Below the pieces are notes generated by a model. The model searched no databases. It was not told the DNA's origin and worked only from the letters and a program-made list of their open reading frames with translations. From positions 1 through 19,665 of the forward strand of contig UQXP01000030.1 of assembly GCA_900545055.1 (NCBI GenBank): a DNA stretch of 19,665 nt. The letters run 5' to 3'. Both the position numbers and the translations under genes were made by a program. Positions 7,346 through 13,778 of this stretch are shown here, piece by piece (within the stretch, counting starts at the first letter, position 1; the number at the start of each line of letters is the position of its first letter). Source of the DNA: an uncultured Collinsella sp. (GTDB taxonomy: Bacteria; Actinomycetota; Coriobacteriia; Coriobacteriales; Coriobacteriaceae).

Positions 7346-8377
7346 CTAGTTGAATTTGAAGATCTTTGAGGCAAGACGGTATAGGCCGAGTGTGGTTTTG
7401 TCTCCGGCCCGTCCGCGCAGATTGGTGAAGAACCCGACCACGCCGTAGCGGGCACGACGATACATGCGCTCGTCGTAGGCCTTCAAATCATTCCACAGCG
7501 TCTTTAGGCGCTCGTCGGCGCAATCTTCCTCGGAAAGCTTGGTGAGCACCGAGCAGATCGCCATCATCATGGTGAAGTAGCCCATCATGTACGAACGTAG
7601 GCGTGACGACTCGACATCGCTGTACAGGTGGTACGACTCCATCATGATACGCGTAACACGGAACTGCTGGTCCAGACGCTTGACCATCGTGGCCTCGTTG
7701 ACACTCTGGCCCTCGCGACCGATAAAGTAGCGGTAGAGGTCGATGTCGGCGTAGTACATGGTCTTGCAACGCGGCAGCGGCACGTAGGCGTAGATGTTGT
7801 CCACATAGAACGTGTGCGGCGGCATGGGAAGGTTGGACTCGCGCAGCACATCCGTGCGATAGCACAGGCTGTGCATGAGTAGGTTCTGGTCCAGGCGGAA
7901 ATGACCGATCTGATCCCAAGAAAAGATCTTTTTGCGCGGCAGGGCAAATTTGTAGCCAATAGCGGTATGCGTGCCCTCGTAAACCTTCTCGTACACGTAG
8001 TTCGAGATAAACAGGTCAACGCGCTGGTCGCGCTCTTCAAAGCCACGCAGAATCGACAGCATGGTCGAAAGGGCAGCACCGTCAAGCCAGTCGTCCGAAT
8101 CAACAACCTTGTAGTAGGTGCCCTGCGCCTCGCACAGACCCGAAAGGACGGCAATACCGTGACCGCCGTTCTCCTGGTGCACCGCGCGGATGATTCCAGG
8201 GTAACGGGCCTCCCACTCGTCGGCCTTGGCGGCCGTCTCGTCCTTGGAGCCGTCGTCCACCACGATAATCTCGATATCGGTGGCGTAATTGCTCCCCTCC
8301 AAGATAGAGGTGATGCAATGGTCCATGTCCTTGGCGGCGTTATACGAGGGAATACCGAATGTTATGACTTTATGCAT
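7346..8377 (-). CDS. Family 2 glycosyltransferase, probably acting with Glf
   Basis: GT2 enzymes transfer a sugar from a nucleotide donor to a growing glycan at the cytoplasmic face of the membrane. This 343-residue protein begins with the family's Rossmann-like entry FGIPSYNAAKDMD, followed by IEIIVVDDGSKDET (DDGS at 41-44), QENGGHGIAVLSGL and the metal-binding DSDDWLD (93-99). No clear transmembrane segments are seen. ATG 8377 is chosen over ATG 8395 because it gives the usual short N-terminus. It overlaps the last 8 bases of glf, so the two are translationally coupled. That coupling suggests a galactofuranosyl transfer or surface polysaccharide role, which is inference. Element B lies just downstream. 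Confidence 0.85.
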   Translation of the reverse strand: MHKVITFGIPSYNAAKDMDHCITSILEGSNYATDIEIIVVDDGSKDETAAKADEWEARYPGIIRAVHQENGGHGIAVLSGLCEAQGTYYKVVDSDDWLDGAALSTMLSILRGFEERDQRVDLFISNYVYEKVYEGTHTAIGYKFALPRKKIFSWDQIGHFRLDQNLLMHSLCYRTDVLRESNLPMPPHTFYVDNIYAYVPLPRCKTMYYADIDLYRYFIGREGQSVNEATMVKRLDQQFRVTRIMMESYHLYSDVESSRLRSYMMGYFTMMMAICSVLTKLSEEDCADERLKTLWNDLKAYDERMYRRARYGVVGFFTNLRGRAGDKTTLGLYRLASKIFKFN

Positions 8378-9572
8378 GGCAGGCGATAATCTCATCCGAA
8401 AGATCGAGGGCGGAATTGGTCACAGCGTCCATATCGTAGTAACGATACTCGGCCAGACGACCCACCGGGTGGAAGTTCGTCAGGTTCTGGACGCGCTCAA
8501 GATAGCGCTCATAGAGCTCACGGTTCTCGGGCTCAAGAATGGCGTAGTACGGCGTCTCACCCGAGCCGGGCGTATAGGCCTTGGAGTATTCCTTCATGAT
8601 GGTGGTCTTGCCGGGCAGGACCTGGCCAGTCATATTCTTGAACTCAGTGATGCGCGTGTAATCCTCGCTCGTGGTGTAGTTGACGGTGCCCACGGGCTGG
8701 AACTGATCCATATCGAGCGTCTCGAACTTCATGTCGAGCGTACGGTACGGCAGGGCGCCCAGGTCGAGATTGAACAGCTCGTCGAGCGGACCGGTGTAGA
8801 CGATCTCGCCGCCATAGACCTTACCGTCGATCTTGACGGTGGTCTCGTCGATCTCGAAGAGGTCGCGGGCGTCCACGTCGCAGAACACATCAATCAGATC
8901 GTGGTCGAGCATATGCTCAAACAGCGCGGTATAGCCGTCCTGCGGCATGCCCTGGAAGGGAGCCTGCGGGAAGTAGCGGTCATCATCGCCCACAAAGACG
9001 GGAACACGGCCGGTGATCGAGGGATCAATCTGGTCGGGCGTCTGGCCCCACTGCTTCATGGTGTAATGCAAAAAGACGTTCTCGTAGACGTAATCAGCGA
9101 CCTCGGCCAAGTCGGGGTCGTTCTTCTTACGCAGCTCCATAATGGGCACCTTGACATCCTTGCCAAAGGTCTCCACGAGCTTCTGATACAGCTCCTCGCC
9201 GCGCTCGTCACCAAAGGCGAGCTTGAGACTCGCGTGGTTGAAGGGCACGGGCATAAGGGTGCCGTTGATGTTGGCGAGCACCTTGTGCTGATAATCCGTC
9301 CACTTGGTAAAGCGCGACAGGAAATTGTGCACGCGCTCGTTAAAGGTGTGATAGATATGCGGACCGTACTCGTGGATCAGGATTCCGGCCTCGTCAGTGC
9401 AGTCATAGGCATTGCCCGCAATGTGGCTACGGCGCTCCAAAACGGCAACACGATAGCCGATGGTCTCGGCAAGACGGCGGGCGCAAACGGCACCGGCATA
9501 TCCAGCACCGACGACAATCATGTCGTACGCGCCGGCGTTAAAGCCTTCAGGCAGGCCTGAGGTAATCTGCAT
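8370..9572 (-). CDS. glf: UDP-galactopyranose mutase
   Basis: Glf is a flavoprotein that interconverts UDP-galactopyranose and UDP-galactofuranose, the donor for galactofuranose-containing surface glycans. The 400-residue protein shows the FAD-binding VVGAGYAGAVCARRL (dinucleotide motif at 22-27), ERRSHIAGNAYD (46-57), EYGPHIYHT (68-76) and DYQHKVLANINGTLMPVPFN. It ends with GRLAEYRYYDMD, the family's conserved C-terminal motif. AAGGAG lies 5 nt before ATG 9572. The first 13 or so residues precede the usual start of the fold and form a short N-terminal extension. It is the first gene of a two-gene unit with the GT2 gene and is divergent from pta. Confidence 0.95.
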   Translation of the reverse strand: MQITSGLPEGFNAGAYDMIVVGAGYAGAVCARRLAETIGYRVAVLERRSHIAGNAYDCTDEAGILIHEYGPHIYHTFNERVHNFLSRFTKWTDYQHKVLANINGTLMPVPFNHASLKLAFGDERGEELYQKLVETFGKDVKVPIMELRKKNDPDLAEVADYVYENVFLHYTMKQWGQTPDQIDPSITGRVPVFVGDDDRYFPQAPFQGMPQDGYTALFEHMLDHDLIDVFCDVDARDLFEIDETTVKIDGKVYGGEIVYTGPLDELFNLDLGALPYRTLDMKFETLDMDQFQPVGTVNYTTSEDYTRITEFKNMTGQVLPGKTTIMKEYSKAYTPGSGETPYYAILEPENRELYERYLERVQNLTNFHPVGRLAEYRYYDMDAVTNSALDLSDEIIACHA

Positions 9573-9650
9573 CGATACTCCTTGTCAAAAGCCACGGGCT
9601 CGTTAGCTGGGCTTTTCTCGAACATTCTTCGAGACATATTTATTAGAGCG

Positions 9651-9656
9651 ATTATA
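9651..9656 (-). promoter_or_regulatory. Candidate -10 box for glf
   Basis: A perfect TATAAT lies on the minus strand 79 bp upstream of the glf start. No good -35 hexamer is seen at 16-18 bp. It lies 14 bp from a second TATAAT on the plus strand, so the two divergent promoters probably overlap. Confidence 0.4.
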
Positions 9657-9670
9657 GCGCTAATGCGTCC

Positions 9671-9676
9671 TATAAT
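9671..9676 (+). promoter_or_regulatory. Candidate -10 box for pta
   Basis: A perfect TATAAT lies on the plus strand, giving a 5' leader of about 120 nt before the pta start codon. The -35 region does not match the consensus, which may indicate help from an activator. The palindrome TAGCGCTA (9655-9662) lies between the two divergent -10 boxes. Confidence 0.45.
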
Positions 9677-9729
9677 GAGCTTGCCACACAAGGAAAGCTC
9701 AAGCACCGCGGCGTACAAATTTGAAAGGT

Positions 9730-9750
9730 AAACCCGCTAGCAGCGGGTTT
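9730..9750 (+). terminator. Hairpin in the pta leader, possible attenuator
   Basis: AAACCCGCT (9730-9738) pairs perfectly with AGCGGGTTT (9742-9750) around a 3-nt loop, followed by ATTCG. The structure lies downstream of the candidate pta -10 box and 53 bp before the start codon, so it could attenuate pta or protect the leader. The T tract is short, so termination is uncertain. Confidence 0.45.
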
Positions 9751-9803
9751 ATTCGTGAACAGCCGGGCGCCTGGAGCTTAGTGAAACGCTTGTAAGGAGT
9801 AAC

Positions 9804-10784
9804 ATGAGCGATTTCCTTAACCGTATGAAGTCTGCCGCCAAGGCCGACCTTAAGACGATCGTCCTGCCCGAGGGCGAGGATCCGCGCACCATCGTCGCGG
9901 CCACCAAGATCATCGAGGAGGGCCTGGCAAAGATCGTCATCCTGGGCAACCCCGACGAGATCAACGTTCCCGGCGCCACCGTCATCGATCCGCGCAATGC
10001 CGAGAAGCACGAGGAGTACGCGCAGAAGTTTGCCGAGCTCCGCGCCAAGAAGGGCGTCACCATCGAGCAGGCTCGCGCCCAGGTGATGGACGCCACCTAC
10101 TTTGGCACCATGATGGTCAAGATGGGTGACGCCGACGGCCTGGTCTCCGGCGCCTGCCACTCCACCGCCGACACCCTGCGCCCCGCGCTGCAGATCCTTA
10201 AGACCGCCCCGGGTACCAAGCTGGTCTCGGCCTTCTTCGTGATGTGCACCGACACCCCGCAGTTCGGCACCGACGGTACGCTGATCTTCGCCGACTGCGG
10301 CCTCAACATCAACCCGTCCTCCGACGAGCTCTCCGAGATCGCCATCGCCTCCGCTCACTCCTGGTCCACCTTTATGGGCAGCGTCGAGCCGCACGTGGCC
10401 ATGCTCTCCTACTCCACCATGGGCTCCGCCGGCGGCGAGGTCGCCAAGAAGGTCCAGGAGGCCGTTAAGTTCTGCAAGGAGAAGGCTCCCGAGCTCGCCA
10501 TCGATGGCGACCTGCAGCTCGACGCCGCCATCGTTCCCACCGTCGCCCAGCTCAAGGCCCCCGGCTCCTCCGTTGCCGGCAAGGCCAACGTGCTTGTGTT
10601 CCCCGACCTCGAGGCCGGCAACATCGGCTACAAGCTGGTCCAGCGCTTCGCCGGTGCTGACGCCTACGGCCCCATCTTGCAGGGCATCGCCAAACCGGTC
10701 AACGACCTTTCGCGCGGCTGCTCTGCCGACGACATCGTGGGTGTCGTAGCCATCACCGCCGTCCAGGCTCAGATGGCTGAGTAG
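9804..10784 (+). CDS. pta: Phosphate acetyltransferase (short form)
   Basis: Pta converts acetyl-CoA and phosphate to acetyl phosphate and CoA, feeding acetate kinase for ATP synthesis. The protein has 326 residues and consists only of the PTA/PTB catalytic domain. It lacks the N-terminal regulatory domains of the long enterobacterial enzyme. Characteristic segments are IVLPEGEDPRTIVAA near the N-terminus, GDADGLVSGACHSTADTLRP, FADCGLNINPSSDELSEIA, MLSYSTMGSAGGEVAKKVQE, ANVLVFPDLEAGNIGYKLVQ and the C-terminal GPILQGIAKPVNDLSRGCS. AAGGAG lies 4 nt before ATG 9804. It faces ackA instead of sharing an operon with it; element C sits between them. Confidence 0.96.
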   Translation: MSDFLNRMKSAAKADLKTIVLPEGEDPRTIVAATKIIEEGLAKIVILGNPDEINVPGATVIDPRNAEKHEEYAQKFAELRAKKGVTIEQARAQVMDATYFGTMMVKMGDADGLVSGACHSTADTLRPALQILKTAPGTKLVSAFFVMCTDTPQFGTDGTLIFADCGLNINPSSDELSEIAIASAHSWSTFMGSVEPHVAMLSYSTMGSAGGEVAKKVQEAVKFCKEKAPELAIDGDLQLDAAIVPTVAQLKAPGSSVAGKANVLVFPDLEAGNIGYKLVQRFAGADAYGPILQGIAKPVNDLSRGCSADDIVGVVAITAVQAQMAE

Positions 10785-10799
10785 CGTCCGCACTCGCCC

Positions 10800-10930
10800 G
10801 AAGGCCGTACGGGCTAACCCCTGAAAACGTCCTCGACCAATGAAACGCCCCCGTTCTGCTCCTTCGGAGCTACGAACGGGGGCGTTTCTGGTCTGCGGAA
10901 TGTTTTCAGGGGTTAGCCCGTACGGCCTTC
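10800..10930 (-). repeat. Nested inverted-repeat element C (TTCCGCA/AGGAC core)
   Basis: Perfect 29-bp arms (10800-10828 and 10902-10930) enclose a 73-nt core. On the minus strand the core reads TTCCGCA (10900-10894), GACCA, GAAACGCCCCCGTTC (10888-10874), a GCTCC/GGAGC apical hairpin, the perfect 15-bp complement (10856-10842), TGGTC, then AGGAC (10833-10829) directly against the arm. It starts 15 bp after the pta stop, and the GC-rich inner stem followed by GTTTC can serve as a terminator in either direction. Confidence 0.85.
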
Positions 10931-11078
10931 TACCGTCACGTGGCATTCAGGGGATCTGGGGTGGACGGCGGCTTGGCTACGAGCTGGAGCTGAGGATCTA
11001 AATGGATGGGTGTCGTTGCTGGGAGCGCAGGCGTTACTGGTGATGATCACTTTGGGACTGGAATTTCCGCCTGCTAGC
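10931..11078. other. Intergenic spacer between element C and the ackA terminator
   Basis: No gene is seen. The stretch holds a 7-bp inverted repeat, GCAGGCG (11027-11033) with CGCCTGC (11068-11074), and between them a small palindrome-like GTGATGATCAC. Neither has a clear role. Confidence 0.5.
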
Positions 11079-11115
11079 AAAAAGGCCTCCGGAGCTGTTG
11101 CTCTGGAGGCCTTTT
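11079..11115 (-). terminator. Intrinsic terminator of ackA (first copy)
   Basis: A 15-bp stem (11081-11095 with 11100-11114, one G-U) has a 4-nt loop. On the minus strand it is followed by TTTTT. It lies 22 bp beyond the ackA stop and also has a T run on the plus strand, so it may be bidirectional. Confidence 0.85.
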
Positions 11116-11136
11116 GTTCAAATGCTGACGAATGCG

Positions 11137-12315
11137 TTAGTTATTCGCGGTCAGACGCTCGACGTCGTGGGCGATCATGTATTCCTCATCGGTGGGGATG
11201 ACCATGACCGTGACGGAAGAGCCGGCGGCGCTGATGACCTGTGGGCCGTTACCCACGGCCTCGCGGTTCTTGTTGTTGTCGATGCGTACGCCCAGCCACT
11301 CAAAGCAGTCGCAGAAGGCCTTGCGGATCGACCAGTCGTTCTCGCCGATGCCGGCGGTAAAGGTGATGGTGTCCACGCCCGCCATGGAAGCGATCATGGA
11401 GCCGGCCTGCTGCATGGCCTTGTAGGCGAACATATCGAAGGCGAGCAGGCAGCGCTCGTCGCCCTCGGAGGCGCGTGTACGGATGTCGCGGGCGTCGTTG
11501 GAGATGCCCGAGATGGCAAGCAGACCAGACTGCTTGTTCATCATGTCATCGACTTCCTGATAGCTGTAGCCGCCCTCGCGCTGGAGGTAGCACACGGTGG
11601 CCGGATCAATGGAACCGCAGCGAGTGCCCATCATCAGGCCGTCGAGCGGCGTGAGGCCCATCGTGGTGTCGCGGCACACGCCGTCCTCGATAGCAGCGAG
11701 CGAAGCACCGTTACCCAAGTGGCACGAAAGCAGACGGTGGCAGCGCGAACCCAGGGTCTCCTTGGCCATCATCCACTCATAGCGGTGGCTCGTGCCGTGG
11801 GCGCCGTACTTGCGCACGTGGTACTTGTCGCACACGTCCTTGGGCAGCGCGTAGGTATAGGCGACCTCGGGCATGGTCATATGGAACGAGGTATCGAAGA
11901 CCGCCACGTTGGGCAGCTCCGGATACTTCTCACGGCAATACTCAATCGCCGCGGCCTCGCCGTAGTTGTGCAGCGGAGCAAGCGGTGCCACCTCAAGAAT
12001 CTTGGCCATAACCTCGTCGTCGACAACTGCGGAATCATCGAAGTGCCAGCCGCCCTGAACGATACGATGCCCAATGCCATCGATCGTAAAGTCGGTCTTC
12101 TCGAGCTCCTCGAGCACGCAAGCGATAGCAGAGCGATGATCGGGGAAGGGAACCTCCTCGGTCTGCTTGGCGCCACCGTTCTCGGAATGACCAAAGATAC
12201 CCATGTCCGAGCCGATACGCTCGCAGTTGCCCTTGGCGAAAACCTCGCGGGTATCGGTATCCAGAAGCTGATATTTAAGGCTTGAGCTGCCGGCGTTGAC
12301 AACAAGTACGTTCAT
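11137..12315 (-). CDS. ackA: Acetate kinase, copy 1 (canonical active site)
   Basis: AckA makes ATP and acetate from acetyl phosphate and ADP. The 392-residue protein has the ASKHA-fold signature VLVVNAGSSSLKYQ with Asn7. It also has Arg84 in GHRIVQGG, His116 in PLAPLHN, Asp141, His173 and His177 in YGAHGTSHRY, His199 and Asn202 in CHLGNGAS, Arg232 in GTRCGSIDP, FTAGIGEN (319-326) and the C-terminal IPTDEE. These match the known active-site residues of the Methanosarcina thermophila enzyme. AAAGGAG lies 4 nt before ATG 12315. It is the downstream member of a tandem pair but is separated from the upstream copy by a terminator and its own AT-rich upstream region, so it probably has its own promoter. 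Confidence 0.95.
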   Translation of the reverse strand: MNVLVVNAGSSSLKYQLLDTDTREVFAKGNCERIGSDMGIFGHSENGGAKQTEEVPFPDHRSAIACVLEELEKTDFTIDGIGHRIVQGGWHFDDSAVVDDEVMAKILEVAPLAPLHNYGEAAAIEYCREKYPELPNVAVFDTSFHMTMPEVAYTYALPKDVCDKYHVRKYGAHGTSHRYEWMMAKETLGSRCHRLLSCHLGNGASLAAIEDGVCRDTTMGLTPLDGLMMGTRCGSIDPATVCYLQREGGYSYQEVDDMMNKQSGLLAISGISNDARDIRTRASEGDERCLLAFDMFAYKAMQQAGSMIASMAGVDTITFTAGIGENDWSIRKAFCDCFEWLGVRIDNNKNREAVGNGPQVISAAGSSVTVMVIPTDEEYMIAHDVERLTANN

Positions 12316-12370
12316 GAGACTCCTTTGCAGTGCAATACGGTCGACGCAGACCTCTTAAGGCGACCGCATT

Positions 12371-12408
12371 TTAATAAGAAGTTATCACATCTTAATAAAT
12401 AGCTATCA
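12371..12408 (-). promoter_or_regulatory. Two phased direct repeats upstream of ackA copy 1
   Basis: TTAATAAGAAGTTATCA (12371-12387) and TTAATAAATAGCTATCA (12392-12408) match at 14 of 17 positions and are 21 bp apart, two helical turns. Each is an imperfect dyad of the form TAATAA-N4-TTATCA. They lie 56-93 bp upstream of the ackA start in an AT-rich patch that should contain its promoter. They look like paired operator sites. The half-sites somewhat resemble Rex-type redox-repressor sites, which is speculative. Confidence 0.4.
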
Positions 12409-12433
12409 GGCATATCGCCCAACGAGCGCAAAA

Positions 12434-12468
12434 GAGGGGCTGAACGGCACTTGGTCGTCCAGCCCCTC
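12434..12468 (-). terminator. Intrinsic terminator of ackA copy 2
   Basis: GAGGGGCTG (12434-12442) pairs perfectly with CAGCCCCTC (12460-12468). On the minus strand the hairpin is followed by TTTTG. It begins 11 bp beyond the stop codon of the second acetate kinase gene and separates the two copies. Confidence 0.8.
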
Positions 12469-12479
12469 CCCTCTTGCAA

Positions 12480-13658
12480 TTACTTGCCGTTGACGATGCG
12501 CTCGACGTCGGAAGCGATCATGAACTCCTCGTCCGTGGGGATGACGAAAATCTTGACCTTGGAATCCTTGGCAGACAGGCACCAAGCGCCATCGCCACGC
12601 AGGGCGTTACGGGCATGGTCCATCTTGACGCCCATAAAGGCCAGACGGTCGGCCACGCCAGCGCGGACAGCCGGAGCGTGCTCACCGATGCCGGCGGTGA
12701 AGACGAGCGTGTCCATACCGCACATAGAAGTAGCCATCTCGGCAGCCTTGGCGGCAATCTTGTAGACGAACATATCGAAGGCGAGCTGAGCCTCGGGGTC
12801 ACCAGCAGCGGCGAGCTCCTCGACGTTGCGGCAGTCGTTGGTCTTGCCGCCGGTCACGGCCAAAAGGCCGGACTTCTTGTTCATCATCTCATCGACCTCA
12901 TCGAAGGTGTAGCCGCCCTCGCGCTGCAGGTAGCACACGGCAGCCGGGTCGATGGAGCCACAGCGGGTGCCCATCATGACGCCGTCGAGCGGGGTGAGAC
13001 CCATGGTGGTGTCCATGCACTTGCCATCCTCGATGGCGCACAGGGAAGCGCCGGAGCCGATATGGCACACGACGACCTTGCGGGCCTCGCCGTTGGTCAT
13101 CTCGGCGACCTTCTTGGAGATGTAGCGGTAGCTGGTGCCGTGGGCGCCGTACTTACGGATGTGCAGCTTGTCGCAAACATCCTTGGGAAGGGCGTAGGTC
13201 TTGGCGACCTCGGGCATGTTGAAGTGGAAAGCGGTGTCGTAGACCGTAACGTTGGGCAGATCGGGATACTGCTCCAGGCAGTACTCGATAACGTTGGCCT
13301 CGGGGTTGTTGTGCAGCGGCGCCAGCGGGGCGACCTCGCGGATCTTGGCGAGGACGTCCTCGTCGACGAGGGAGGAATCACCAAAGTACCAGCCACCCTG
13401 AACGATACGGTGACCAATGCCCTCGATCTTGACGCCGTTGGCCTCGAGGTCCTTCAGGACGACCTCGATGGCGACCTTGTGGTCGGGGAACTCGATGTTC
13501 TCGGTCACCTTCTTGGAGCCGTTGGCAGCGTGGGTGAAGGTACCGCCGGTAAAGCAGACGCGCTCGCAGGAGCCCTTTGCGGACACCTTGTGGGACTTGG
13601 TATCGATGACCTGATACTTAAGGGTCGAAGATCCTGCGTTGACGACCAGAACGTTCAT
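12480..13658 (-). CDS. Acetate kinase paralogue, copy 2 (two signature residues changed)
   Basis: This 392-residue protein aligns with copy 1 without gaps over the N-terminal 220 residues I compared, and the two have equal length. It keeps Asn7, Arg84, His116, Asp141, His173, His199, GTRCGSIDP and the C-terminal IPTDEE. Two positions differ from the acetate kinase signature: HGTSH is HGTSY (Tyr177), and HLGNG is HIGSG (Ser202); the ATP-site motif reads FTAGIGEH. Position 202 corresponds to Asn211 and position 177 to His184 of the Methanosarcina enzyme. It may be a kinase with altered kinetics or substrate, or a regulatory copy; the frame is intact, so it is not a decayed gene. AGGGAG precedes ATG 13658. 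It arose by tandem duplication with copy 1. Confidence 0.9.
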   Translation of the reverse strand: MNVLVVNAGSSTLKYQVIDTKSHKVSAKGSCERVCFTGGTFTHAANGSKKVTENIEFPDHKVAIEVVLKDLEANGVKIEGIGHRIVQGGWYFGDSSLVDEDVLAKIREVAPLAPLHNNPEANVIEYCLEQYPDLPNVTVYDTAFHFNMPEVAKTYALPKDVCDKLHIRKYGAHGTSYRYISKKVAEMTNGEARKVVVCHIGSGASLCAIEDGKCMDTTMGLTPLDGVMMGTRCGSIDPAAVCYLQREGGYTFDEVDEMMNKKSGLLAVTGGKTNDCRNVEELAAAGDPEAQLAFDMFVYKIAAKAAEMATSMCGMDTLVFTAGIGEHAPAVRAGVADRLAFMGVKMDHARNALRGDGAWCLSAKDSKVKIFVIPTDEEFMIASDVERIVNGK

Positions 13659-13711
13659 GTGTCTCCCTACTAACAGGCGGTGTGGCGCCGCCAGGTTACA
13701 TACGCTTCAAT

Positions 13712-13745
13712 AATAAACCCAAACGCCCTCGCGCTCGGGTTTATT
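13712..13745 (-). terminator. Hairpin between the MFS gene and ackA copy 2
   Basis: AATAAACCC (13712-13720) pairs perfectly with GGGTTTATT (13737-13745) around a 16-nt loop. It lies 34 bp beyond the MFS stop and 54 bp before the acetate kinase start. It is plausible as the MFS terminator, though the flanking T runs are part of the stem. Confidence 0.55.
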
Positions 13746-13778
13746 GCGTTGATATATAAGTTATCGGTGCCTAAATAC

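Noticed and set aside
8289..9560. Open frame of 423 codons antisense to glf
   Set aside because: It is the complementary-frame shadow of the GC-rich glf gene, whose protein is clearly recognised; the antisense product has no family features.
9699..10946. Long open frame antisense to pta, running through element C
   Set aside because: Shadow of pta; it crosses a perfect hairpin and encodes a repetitive Gly/Asp/Val-rich product with no signature.
11027..11074. Partial match to the TTCCGC and GGACTG motifs next to the ackA terminator as a fourth family member
   Set aside because: The motifs are in the wrong order, the flanking inverted repeat is only 7 bp and there is no inner stem of the right kind.
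11137..13658. Alanine before the first His of YGAHGTS in both acetate kinases as a substrate-pocket change
   Set aside because: As I recall, the same alanine occurs in enterobacterial AckA, so it is not unusual, unlike the Tyr177 and Ser202 changes of copy 2.
12474..13673. Open frame of 399 codons antisense to the second acetate kinase gene
   Set aside because: Shadow frame caused by codon bias; the minus-strand acetate kinase is unambiguous.
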